DNA of 64,000 nt from Runella aurantiaca (GTDB lineage Bacteria; Bacteroidota; Bacteroidia; Cytophagales; Spirosomataceae): positions 103,487 through 167,486 of the forward strand of contig NZ_QPIW01000014.1 of NCBI RefSeq assembly GCF_003339505.1, in the 5' to 3' direction. Position 1 is the stretch's first letter. Each line of letters starts with the position of its first letter. The notes beneath the pieces were generated by a model. The model was not told the origin of the DNA. It saw only the letters and a program-made list of their open reading frames with translations, and ran no database searches. Below, in pieces: positions 17,991 through 26,490 of the stretch. A program made the translations under genes and the position numbers.

Positions 17991-18698
17991 ATGAAGAAGG
18001 CGGTATGGCTTATTTATTTCGTCGCGCTGGGGCGAGCGTTCGCCACTGGCAACCCAGGAGACTCGGCGGTGCGATGGTGGCCAAGTGCGGTAGGCATTCA
18101 GGCGGGTACGACGGGCGTAGGCGTGCAATGGGCTTGGAAGCTGCGCGCACAACCCAGACTGGTGTTGCGGGTGGGAGCCACTTACGTAGCCTACAAAAAA
18201 AAGATTCAAATTGATTTAGGCGATAGTTCACTCATTGAGTTTCGCCCCGATTTTGTTATCGGCGTTGTACATAGTTCGGTTAAATGGCACCCTTTTTCAC
18301 GGAGTGCTTTTTTTTTGACGGGAGGTTTGGGTTATACGTGGCGGCCAGATATTCAACTGGAACTCAGTGCCCTGTCGCCCATCGAATTGGGGGGAATTCA
18401 GATGAAACCCGATGAATTTGGAACCATAGGATTGGGCATAAAATGGTCGCCCGTGGTAGGTTATGCCGGGTTGGGGTTTGGGCGTTCTATTCCCAAACGA
18501 CGCTGGGGCGTAGGGGTCGAACTCGGGTGTTATTACCTCGGAGCCCCTAAAATTAACATGGAATTTGATGGTTTTCTGGAAACGACCACGTTGGAGGAGC
18601 AGGTTCCGCTAATTGAACGCAACATGCGTGGGTATCGGTTTTTACCCAATCTTCAGTTGGTGATTACGTACGCGTTGGTCAAAAAATCGTTACGCTGA
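17991..18698 (+). CDS. Predicted outer-membrane beta-barrel protein
   Basis: 235 aa with a signal peptide (MKKAVWLIYFVALGRAFA), then alternating strand sequence rich in Gly, Tyr and Trp (VGVQWAWKL, LVLRVGATYVAY, FFLTGGLGYTW, WGVGVELGCYYLG) and a final strand (LPNLQLVITYALV). This fits an 8- to 10-strand barrel. I do not recognise a named family. Its stop overlaps the start of the next lipoprotein by one base (TGATG), so the two are translationally coupled. Confidence 0.7.
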   Translation: MKKAVWLIYFVALGRAFATGNPGDSAVRWWPSAVGIQAGTTGVGVQWAWKLRAQPRLVLRVGATYVAYKKKIQIDLGDSSLIEFRPDFVIGVVHSSVKWHPFSRSAFFLTGGLGYTWRPDIQLELSALSPIELGGIQMKPDEFGTIGLGIKWSPVVGYAGLGFGRSIPKRRWGVGVELGCYYLGAPKINMEFDGFLETTTLEEQVPLIERNMRGYRFLPNLQLVITYALVKKSLR

Positions 18699-21463
18699 TG
18701 AAACGAATCTTACTTTTTATAGGGCTGTGGCTGGGAGTGGTGAGTGCCTGTAAAAACCCTTTGGATGGCTTGGAGCTGCGTTTTAAGAAGCCGTATCCCG
18801 TAGCGTTGGATGTTCAATATTACACCGTGGAAGGCAAGGCTCCCCCCGAGAACATGGAAGTGGTTTTGGCGGGGCCTGATGCTAATCGACTGATTACCAC
18901 GGTCAATACCAAGAAATTCAGAATTTCATCAGACGGCGCGTTGTTTTTGTCCATTGACTCCCTGGGGCCGAGACCTACCGCCCAAAATCCCCTGAAATTT
19001 ACGGTAGTAGCCAAAGTGCCGGGTTTTGTGGATGCCGTTTTACCCGTTGAAATGGGCAACGAAAACCAACGCTCAGTGGCGTTGATTTTGCAACCCACGG
19101 GTACGACGTCGGCCGTGAAGGTGGCCCAAAGTACGGCCAGCAGGTCGGGGAGCGTTGACCGGGATTGGAGCGTTGAAACCCCGACGCCCATTATTGCCAA
19201 TCAGTCGGTGGCGCAGGCAAGCATCGCAAAAGGGACACAGCTCAAAGACGTAGCGGCCAAGGAAGTAGGAGGGACGTTGACGGCGCGTTTTCAGGCGGTC
19301 GACATCAATAAATCCAACAATACATTTTTGATTAACCCCATTGTTAATCAGACAATTACGAAACCCATTTTAAGAGGAGGAACTGCGGAAGGCACAAATC
19401 AGCAATTGACGCAGGTAGTGGGAGCATTTTTGTTGCAGATTCACAACGAACAGTACCAACTGGTAAAGACGGCTTCGCAGCCCATTCGGGTTCGGTTCAG
19501 CGTGTCGCCCCAGCTATACCATCCTTTGGAGCGTCGGGTGATTCAGGCGGGCGACGAGATTCCCCTGTTTAGTTATGACGCCGCGACCGAAAAATGGCAG
19601 ACCGAAACCCCCGGAAAAGTGCAAAAGGCCAGCAACGGCGACTTGGAATACGTGGCGGAGCTGTCGCATTTGTCGCTGTGGGTGGCAGGATTTACCAAGC
19701 AAAAATGTGATACAGGTCCAAGTTTTAAAATCAAAAGCAGCCTACCCACGACCAACCTCCAGTACCAATGTGAGGTAATCAACGAAGCCACTGGAGCGCG
19801 CTTACAGGTGTTTAAATCAACCGTCAATAATGGCGAGATTATAAAAATCAATGGATTGGAAAGTGACCAATTTGTTAGGTTGCGCATCACGGATGCGTTG
19901 GGAACGGCGGTGGTCAATTCTCAATTGGTCAAAGGATGCAGTGGCGAAGTGCAGGAAATGGATCTTTCGTCGTTCAAAAAACAGATTCAAAAATGTCCCA
20001 ACGGGCCAGGTTTTAAAATCAAAAGCCCGCTGCCCAACAGCGATTATCGGTATAGTTTTGTGGTTATCAACGCCGAAACGAATGCGCAATTGCAGAGTTT
20101 TCAGACCACGGCCAACAACAACGAGGTGGTCAGACTCAGCGGGCTAGACAGTGATCAGAAGGTGCGTTTGAGAATCACGGACATTGTTAGCTCGGCCGTG
20201 GTGACCTCAGAACCAGTGGATGCCTGCGCGAGCAATGCGGAGTTGGTGGTAGACATTAGCTCCTTCAAAGTGCCGCCGCAGCGCTGCGCCAACTCCCCCG
20301 TTTTTCGGATTTCGAGTACATTGCCCAACAGCGACCGGAGCTATACTTTTGAAGTAATCAGGGCCGATACCAAAGCGCGGATTCAGGTTTTTCAGTCGTC
20401 GGCCAACAACGGCGATATGATTCGACTCGGTGGGTTTTACGAAAATACGGGAATGATTCAGTTGCGGGTTTTTGACTTTCTCAGTTCCGCGCAGGTCGTC
20501 TCCAGCCCGTTGGATGCCTGCACCAACGTAACGACCCCGCTCGTGTTGGAAAATTTTAAAATTCCCCCGCCAAAATGCACTTCGCCTTTGGGCTTTAGGG
20601 TAAAAAGCAACCTTCCCAACAGTGGAGTTACGTACCAGTGTCAGGTCATCAATGCCGCCACCAATGGCGTGATGCAGACTTTTGCCACGACGGTAAATAA
20701 CGGTGAAATCATCAGAATCAATGGTTTGTACAGTGAGCAAACCGTTCGACTCAAAATTATGGACAACCAAAGCGGAGCCGTGGCGCTGTCGGTGGCCGTG
20801 GGTGGCTGCACGGCGACCGTTCAGGAGATTGATGTGACATCGTTCAAAAAGCCAATCTTAAAGTGTGCTAATCCTTTGGTATTCAGCGTAAAAAGTACCT
20901 TGCCAACCAGCGATAGGGCGTACAATTGTGAAGTGATTAACGACGTAACGAAGGCAAAAATCCAGTCTTTCCAGTCGACTTTGAACAATGGAAATTTGAT
21001 TAAAATCAGCGGATTAGACGCCGACCAAAAAGTTCGACTGCGGATTTATGATTCGCAAAGCTCGGCCATTGCGCTTTCGGCGGCCGTAGATGCGTGTGCT
21101 CCTGGAAATCAGGCGATTGACGTGACTACTTTTAAAATACCGCCTAACATCAAACCCGGAGAAGTTCGGATTACGCTTCAGTTTCCTTGCAAAGCCCTTG
21201 ATGAAGATAAATTGCCCACTCGAGAGTTGTTTGGGCGGTTTCGGGAAACGGGCACGCTGCAATGGAAAAACCTGCCGAGCATGAAATACATCTCAGGCCA
21301 GACGGCGTTTAGTATCGTAACGGATTTGTTGGAAGTAGGAAAAACCTACGATTTTCAGGTGGGGCCAGCGCCCGGCTATTTCTCATTCAGTGAATCGGCG
21401 TATAAGCTTCGAAAAGTGGATTGGGTGATTGAGATTGAAACGACTGAATATTGTAAATTATAA
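18698..21463 (+). CDS. Large lipoprotein with five ~96-aa tandem repeats
   Basis: The 921-aa product has a lipoprotein signal (LGVVSAC, cysteine at residue 18). Residues about 20-140 look like a PEGA- or carboxypeptidase-regulatory-like beta domain. A middle region (about 200-330) is followed by five tandem repeats starting at residues 337, 433, 530, 627 and 723. Each repeat opens with a cysteine, then F-x-I/V-K-S-x-L-P, a Y-x-x-x-V-I strand, N-N-G/N, R-L-R-I and a second cysteine near the end, so each may be a disulfide-bearing beta-sandwich. A non-repeated C-terminal domain (about 825-921) follows. It looks like an adhesin or scaffold. It is coupled to the upstream barrel gene. Confidence 0.75.
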   Translation: MKRILLFIGLWLGVVSACKNPLDGLELRFKKPYPVALDVQYYTVEGKAPPENMEVVLAGPDANRLITTVNTKKFRISSDGALFLSIDSLGPRPTAQNPLKFTVVAKVPGFVDAVLPVEMGNENQRSVALILQPTGTTSAVKVAQSTASRSGSVDRDWSVETPTPIIANQSVAQASIAKGTQLKDVAAKEVGGTLTARFQAVDINKSNNTFLINPIVNQTITKPILRGGTAEGTNQQLTQVVGAFLLQIHNEQYQLVKTASQPIRVRFSVSPQLYHPLERRVIQAGDEIPLFSYDAATEKWQTETPGKVQKASNGDLEYVAELSHLSLWVAGFTKQKCDTGPSFKIKSSLPTTNLQYQCEVINEATGARLQVFKSTVNNGEIIKINGLESDQFVRLRITDALGTAVVNSQLVKGCSGEVQEMDLSSFKKQIQKCPNGPGFKIKSPLPNSDYRYSFVVINAETNAQLQSFQTTANNNEVVRLSGLDSDQKVRLRITDIVSSAVVTSEPVDACASNAELVVDISSFKVPPQRCANSPVFRISSTLPNSDRSYTFEVIRADTKARIQVFQSSANNGDMIRLGGFYENTGMIQLRVFDFLSSAQVVSSPLDACTNVTTPLVLENFKIPPPKCTSPLGFRVKSNLPNSGVTYQCQVINAATNGVMQTFATTVNNGEIIRINGLYSEQTVRLKIMDNQSGAVALSVAVGGCTATVQEIDVTSFKKPILKCANPLVFSVKSTLPTSDRAYNCEVINDVTKAKIQSFQSTLNNGNLIKISGLDADQKVRLRIYDSQSSAIALSAAVDACAPGNQAIDVTTFKIPPNIKPGEVRITLQFPCKALDEDKLPTRELFGRFRETGTLQWKNLPSMKYISGQTAFSIVTDLLEVGKTYDFQVGPAPGYFSFSESAYKLRKVDWVIEIETTEYCKL
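19706..21150 (+). repeat. Five tandem coding repeats of about 288-291 bp
   Basis: Repeat units begin at 19706, 19994, 20285, 20576 and 20864 (period 288, 291, 291, 288). They are conserved at protein level and clearly diverged at DNA level, so this is an old domain duplication and not a recent slippage event. Confidence 0.85.
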
Positions 21464-22031
21464 ATATTGAACCGCGTAGATGAATCTACGGAATGGTACA
21501 TTTAAGCGAAGAAACTGGGCGTAAATTTGATGAAAGTCCCGATATTAATAAACATGCTTTAAGGGATATTAGGGCGTGGTGATTGTAAAGTTGTAATTCT
21601 TATTGGTATACATTATTTTCTTTATTAACTAAATAAAAACTGCATTTTGAAAGTATATGTAGATATTATGGGTTGTTTCATTGTTGAAATTGTTCAGTTT
21701 TTTGGGATATTTAATTATAAAATAAACAAACATAATTTGTAATATTTTTAGATTTTTCTTTGAATAGGAGGGCTCTTGCTCACTTTTATCTGTTTTAAGA
21801 ATTCAAGAAATAGAATATTATTTGATAAGTTTTTTTAAAAAAGATAAAATTGTATGGTTTATTTTACGGAATTCTTCTATATTTGGTATACCAATAGGAG
21901 ATGACAAAAATCATATATATTGTAAGGTAGTTTTATAATTTTACCGATATTAATATTTATTATTTTGGCATTTTGTTAAAGGTATATTACTAGTGCTTTG
22001 GTCGAGTATCAACCATTGAAAATTCAACGTT
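21464..22031. other. AT-rich intergenic region before the initiating transferase
   Basis: About 570 nt with no convincing ORF. A perfect -7 box TATATTTG lies at 21878-21885 with only TTTA at a poor distance upstream. TCAACGTTATG at 22024-22034 ends in the next start codon. No repeat or terminator was recognised. Confidence 0.45.
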
Positions 22032-23453
22032 ATGTCTCAACACTCGTTACTACCGTCTACGATTACTTATCAAATTAATCGACGGAAAAATCACCCACGC
22101 TTTGTGGCTGATGTTATGCTGGTCATGCTGTCATACATGCTGGCCGCCAATTTTACCAACCGTACCTTACAACAGGTAGATGTGTTAATTATTTCCGGAA
22201 TGGGAATGGGTTGGTACTTCTCTTCCAAACTCACGGATCTGTACAATGAATTCCGAACAGTGACCTTCATTGATGAGATTCTGGCATTGTTGCCCAATTT
22301 GCTTACCCAATTTATCGTTTTGGTGGTCTCGCTTTTCTTCTTGAAAGACTACGATTATACCCGCAGTTTTACCCTTGCGTATGTGGCGGTTTTGGGGGCA
22401 AATGTAGTACTCAAAATGTACAGTACCCGCAGGATAGTTCGCTTTTGGAACCTAAAGGGGGTAAACCAACGGAACCTAGTAATCGTAGGGGAAATGAATC
22501 AAGTCGACGGCTTTCGCGATTTGGTGCTGAAAAACCCGCAGTTTGGGTACACGATTTTGGGAGCATGGGGGTACAAAGAGCCCGGCAGAAAAACGCCGCC
22601 GCTTCTTGAAACCATTGATTTTCTGAACGAAACGTCCCTCGGTAAAGTGATTGATGAATTGGTGATTGCACCGAGTCAATTTGAAGAAAGTTACGTAAAA
22701 GGCATCATCAGTTGGGCAGATAAGAAAGGGATTTTGGTGCGTTTTACGCCAGGCTTTTTTCAGTTCAGCGCTTCTCGTTATTCGCTGGAGCTGTTTGGTA
22801 ATTATCCGTTGATTACCGTGCGCAGTACCCCACTCGAAATGGATTCGTGGTGGATGCTCAAGCGGGCGTTTGATGTGCTTTTTAGTGCGGTATTTTTGGT
22901 ACTGGTCGCTTCTTGGTTATTTCCGTTGATTGCTTTAGCCATTCGGTGGGATTCGCGCGGACCGGTGTTCTTTGTACAGGACCGCTGGGGACAACGCGGA
23001 CGTAACATTGGGGTTTGGAAGTTCAGAACCATGTACCACAACGCATCAACGGTAAGAGCGGATGGTGGATTTAACCAAACGACCCAAGATGACCCGCGCA
23101 TTACAAAAGTAGGGCGATTTTTACGGAAGACCAACCTCGACGAACTTCCGCAGTTCATCAACGTGCTGCTGGGAAGTATGTCGGTGGTAGGCCCGCGTCC
23201 ACACGCGGTAAAGCATAGCTTAGAAACGCTTCCAAAAATTGATAATTACATGATTCGTCACCGCCTTAAGCCGGGCATTACGGGATGGGCGCAGGTGAAT
23301 GGTTTCCGGGGCGAAACGCAAGAAATCGGCCTGATGCGCAAACGCGTCGATTATGATATTTGGTACATTGAAAACTGGAGCTTAGTACTTGATTTTCAGA
23401 TTGTACTCCGTACTGCTTACAACATGGTGAAGGGAGACCCCAAGGCATTTTAA
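22032..23453 (+). CDS. Undecaprenyl-phosphate sugar phosphotransferase (WcaJ-type polyprenyl glycosylphosphotransferase)
   Basis: Initiates repeat-unit assembly by moving a sugar-1-phosphate (often glucose-1-P) to undecaprenyl phosphate at the inner membrane. The N-terminal part has four hydrophobic segments, then a CoA-binding-like domain (NLVIVGEMNQVDGFRDL). The bacterial sugar transferase domain has the membrane hairpin (FDVLFSAVFLVLVASWLFPLIAL, about 277-299), GPVFFVQDRWGQRG, WKFRTMY, the catalytic DE pair in KTNLDELPQF, MSVVGPRPHAV, and LKPGITGWAQVNGFRGET. At 473 aa it is the expected length. It closes the exopolysaccharide locus and is followed by a terminator. Confidence 0.95.
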   Translation: MSQHSLLPSTITYQINRRKNHPRFVADVMLVMLSYMLAANFTNRTLQQVDVLIISGMGMGWYFSSKLTDLYNEFRTVTFIDEILALLPNLLTQFIVLVVSLFFLKDYDYTRSFTLAYVAVLGANVVLKMYSTRRIVRFWNLKGVNQRNLVIVGEMNQVDGFRDLVLKNPQFGYTILGAWGYKEPGRKTPPLLETIDFLNETSLGKVIDELVIAPSQFEESYVKGIISWADKKGILVRFTPGFFQFSASRYSLELFGNYPLITVRSTPLEMDSWWMLKRAFDVLFSAVFLVLVASWLFPLIALAIRWDSRGPVFFVQDRWGQRGRNIGVWKFRTMYHNASTVRADGGFNQTTQDDPRITKVGRFLRKTNLDELPQFINVLLGSMSVVGPRPHAVKHSLETLPKIDNYMIRHRLKPGITGWAQVNGFRGETQEIGLMRKRVDYDIWYIENWSLVLDFQIVLRTAYNMVKGDPKAF

Positions 23454-23494
23454 CGGGCCGATCTCACCGCAACCTTCCTTTTTGACAGTGAAAC

Positions 23495-23527
23495 AAAAAC
23501 CCTTTTCCATCGGAAAAGGGTTTTTTT
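23495..23527 (+). terminator. Rho-independent terminator ending the exopolysaccharide locus
   Basis: A perfect 14-bp stem (AAAAACCCTTTTCC at 23495-23508, GGAAAAGGGTTTTT at 23512-23525) with a 3-nt loop runs into seven T residues. Confidence 0.92.
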
Positions 23528-23600
23528 ATGGGCCGCTTGGCGTTGTCTTTGGGGATTTCTTCCTTATTTTTATGAAATGATCCACAATCCTTATTGCTGA

Positions 23601-25286
23601 ATGACCTTTTTATTCTTTTTTCTGACCTTTTTTTCTTCCCTAACGCTGCTTGATGGGTTGATTATTGTTGCTTTGGTCGCGCTAACGACCGTTCAAATAG
23701 GAGCCCTTTTGAGGTCCAACTCGTTGCCAAAAAAAAGAAAACAAATCCGTTTGGGGCTCAACGTTTTGATGGGAATGGTACTTTTAATTTATGTCATCCA
23801 TCCGCATTGGACAACCTCGGCCGATACCAGTCGCGTATTGCTCGTCAGCGAAAATGTACCCTTAGAGGCGGTAAAAAAAGCCCAAGAAAGCTTGAAGATT
23901 ACCGAAACTGTTTCCTTAGAGGACTTTGAGCGCCGTACGTCAGAAACGGCTGATTTTGTGGCGCAATTGGGGACTGTTTACGTGCTGGGGCAAGATGCTC
24001 GCCCGCACACGCTTGCCCGCCTGAGCCAGCACGAGATTCATTGGATTCCGTGGTTTAAAAAGAACGAATTACAGTCGATTGAGTGGAAGGCCATGCTCCG
24101 AAAAGGAGAATTGCAGGAAGTGTCGGGAGCCATGGCCTTGGATGCGCCCAAGGTGCTCAAAATCAACTATGCCAATCAGGTACTGGACAGTGTGTTGTTG
24201 CGCAAGGGAAGCCAAACTTTTCGGTTGACGTTTCCTTCTTTTGCCATTGGACGAACCGAAACCACCTTGGTGTTAGACAATCAACCCTTACAGAAAGTGG
24301 CTTTCTATTCCCGAAAACCGCAGCCTATTTCAGCCTACTTTGTTTTGCAAAATCCTGATTTTGAGAGCAAAGCCGTGGCGGAGTGGTTGGGAAAAAAGGG
24401 CGGGAGGGTAGAAATGGTAACGGCCGTAGCCAAGAATACCCAAACGAGCGTGTCCATGAATCAGGGCAAAAATAAAAAGGACTTTGTGCCCGATATTGTC
24501 TTTACCGACCCCGACAATGCCAGCCATCCGTTGGTGAAAAAGGCCGTTTCGGATGGAAAAAGTGTTTTGTTTTACAACATAACTGACCCGGAGCAAGCTG
24601 CAAAAAAGGTCAATGTCGCACTGGGAACGAAATGGAATCTGAAGAAAATCTCCAATGATGAAAGTGTTTTGGTAGGAAGCGGACTCACGGCTTTGCCGTA
24701 CCGATTGGCAGAAAATCCAAACCAAAAAAACATTTTGGGCTATCCCGTAGCCGTGCAAAAAACGGGTGGAATGGTGGGGCTGAGTTTATTAAACGAAACT
24801 TTTTCGTTGAAATTAAGCGGCGATAGCTTGGCCTATGATAAAATTTGGTCGGGTATTTTGCAGGCATTAGTGCCATCACAAGAAGGAAATATTGTGATCA
24901 ATGCACCGCTTTGGAAAGACACGCGTGCGAGCTTGGTTTTGAATAAATTTTCGCAACCTCTCGCGACCGTTTCGGTGGCCAAAGATACGGTTTTGCTCCA
25001 GCGTTCTGCCCTCAACTCGCTTAGTTATGGCACAGATTATACCTTCCGAAAATCGGGTTGGCAGCCCTTTCAAGATTCGTTGGAAGTGTACGTAGAGGAA
25101 AATGAAACGGCGGTATCGAATGCGGCCCGAATGGCGGAGGGCGTGCAGGCGCACAAGAGCAATCAGTCGAAATTTTCGACAGGAACGACGCAACAGATGA
25201 CCGCAAAATTGCCAGATTGGGCGTGGCTGGGGCTATTTTTGCTTTGCCTAACTGCCCTTTGGGTCGAACCTAAATTAAGGTATTAA
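23601..25286 (+). CDS. Membrane-anchored protein of unknown function (BatA-like N-terminal topology)
   Basis: 561 aa with two hydrophobic helices at the N-terminus (about 3-40 and 52-68), a long extracytoplasmic region and one C-terminal helix (LPDWAWLGLFLLCLTALWV) followed by a short basic tail. This layout resembles Bacteroidota proteins near aerotolerance (Bat) genes that have a double-transmembrane N-terminus. I see no von Willebrand MIDAS motif. The segment PDIVFTDPDNASHPLVKKAVSDG could be part of a class I glutamine-amidotransferase-like fold, but no catalytic Cys-His is evident. It has its own context: a terminator upstream and convergent btuG downstream. Confidence 0.75.
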   Translation: MTFLFFFLTFFSSLTLLDGLIIVALVALTTVQIGALLRSNSLPKKRKQIRLGLNVLMGMVLLIYVIHPHWTTSADTSRVLLVSENVPLEAVKKAQESLKITETVSLEDFERRTSETADFVAQLGTVYVLGQDARPHTLARLSQHEIHWIPWFKKNELQSIEWKAMLRKGELQEVSGAMALDAPKVLKINYANQVLDSVLLRKGSQTFRLTFPSFAIGRTETTLVLDNQPLQKVAFYSRKPQPISAYFVLQNPDFESKAVAEWLGKKGGRVEMVTAVAKNTQTSVSMNQGKNKKDFVPDIVFTDPDNASHPLVKKAVSDGKSVLFYNITDPEQAAKKVNVALGTKWNLKKISNDESVLVGSGLTALPYRLAENPNQKNILGYPVAVQKTGGMVGLSLLNETFSLKLSGDSLAYDKIWSGILQALVPSQEGNIVINAPLWKDTRASLVLNKFSQPLATVSVAKDTVLLQRSALNSLSYGTDYTFRKSGWQPFQDSLEVYVEENETAVSNAARMAEGVQAHKSNQSKFSTGTTQQMTAKLPDWAWLGLFLLCLTALWVEPKLRY

Positions 25287-25325
25287 CTTATCCGTCAGTT
25301 GGTTAGGAGGTTTTTTGTTTACTTT

Positions 25326-25357
25326 TAAACAAAAAAGGCAGACCCAAACGGCCTGCC
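25326..25357 (-). terminator. Terminator of the btuB-btuG transcript
   Basis: Read on the minus strand, GGCAG (25357-25353) pairs with CTGCC (25341-25337) and is followed by a T-run (25336-25331). Adjacent on the same site is an 11-bp inverted repeat (25311-25321 with 25326-25336), which may serve the plus-strand gene. Confidence 0.7.
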
Positions 25358-25392
25358 CTTCGGACTTAAAATATCATGGCTGTTAATGGGTA

Positions 25393-26490
25393 TTATTTCT
25401 TAAAGTAAAAAGTACTCGGCGCGATTTCGGCCTTGACCGAATCAATCAACGTACCGTTGGGTTGAAAGCGGAGAACATAGCCTGCTTGTTTGAAAGAGGG
25501 CACCAAACCCGCATAAATTACGCCCGTTTGTGGGTCAACGCCCAACCCACCCGAAAATAGCCGATTGATGAAAGGTTTATCAGCCACTACAGCCGCCGCA
25601 TCGATGGAAAAGCTGTAAGTTTCGCCTTTTTGGAGGTAGCCGTCGGCTGCGTCGTAGAATGAATTGGTGAAATAAATGGTTTTTTTGTCGGCGCTCAGCG
25701 TGAACGAACTGGGCGATTTTGACGCATTGGGCGACGTAATTTTAAAACGTGTTTCTACCGTTTTGGTTTGGGTGTTTAGCCGTACCATTTCTCCTCCCGC
25801 ATACAGCCAAAGTTTGTTATTGACATCAAGACCCACTAATTCAGGATTTCGGCCAATCTCGATGGATTGTTTAACGGCATCGGTGGCGATGTCGATAACG
25901 GTAATTTTTGTCATTCCGCTTCCCGTATTTCCCACGAAGGCTTCGTTGCCAATGACCAAAATGCTTTCGGCGCCGTTTTGGACGGGGATTTTCTTGGTCA
26001 ATTTGTTGGTGGTTAAATCAAGCACGGCCACGTAGCCAGGGTTTTTGTAAAAATTAGAAAAATCACCCGTAGCATCCCAGCAGGTAAAGTAGGCTTTGGT
26101 ATCGGTCGCTTTGACCACCGCCCGTGGATTCTCCACTTCGGTAGAAGGAATAGACGCCAGACTTTTAAACGTGTGGGCGTCGACGATTTCGATGCCGTCT
26201 TTGCCCGCCGTTGAGTTATCGACGAGGATAATGCCTTTTTCATTGACTTCTGCATAACCGCTCAGGCTCCCCGAAAGCGTACGACTGTTTTCTTTCTGAA
26301 AAATGTCATACGAGGCGGTCGTTGAAGTTCGTTGCACCAAAGAAATAGACCCGTTGTTGTCCAGAAAATTTCCCGCATTGATGACGAGTACACCATTGTC
26401 GTAGGGTTGAGACGGTACGGGGTCGGTGGAGTTACAGGCAGAGAAACCAACAGTTAAAAGGCTGATAATAAGCAGATAATTACGATTCAT
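25393..26490 (-). CDS. btuG: BtuG-like beta-propeller lipoprotein (DUF5074/YncE-like), B12 capture
   Basis: 365 aa with a lipoprotein signal ending GFSAC at residue 19 and YVTN/YncE-style propeller blades (VLVINAGNFLDNNGSISLV, GIEIVDAHTFKSLASI, VAVLDLTTNKLTKKIPV, ITVIDIATDAVKQSIEIG). In Bacteroides, BtuG is a surface seven-bladed propeller that binds cobalamin very tightly and hands it to BtuB. The assignment here rests on the fold pattern, the lipoprotein signal, the 11-nt overlap with the btuB-like gene, and the cobalamin riboswitch upstream of both. Confidence 0.85.
   Translation of the reverse strand: MNRNYLLIISLLTVGFSACNSTDPVPSQPYDNGVLVINAGNFLDNNGSISLVQRTSTTASYDIFQKENSRTLSGSLSGYAEVNEKGIILVDNSTAGKDGIEIVDAHTFKSLASIPSTEVENPRAVVKATDTKAYFTCWDATGDFSNFYKNPGYVAVLDLTTNKLTKKIPVQNGAESILVIGNEAFVGNTGSGMTKITVIDIATDAVKQSIEIGRNPELVGLDVNNKLWLYAGGEMVRLNTQTKTVETRFKITSPNASKSPSSFTLSADKKTIYFTNSFYDAADGYLQKGETYSFSIDAAAVVADKPFINRLFSGGLGVDPQTGVIYAGLVPSFKQAGYVLRFQPNGTLIDSVKAEIAPSTFYFKK

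Noticed and set aside
19573..19917. Antisense and alternate-frame ORFs in the repeat lipoprotein gene
   Set aside because: They follow the repeat period of the sense gene and lack start context or domains.
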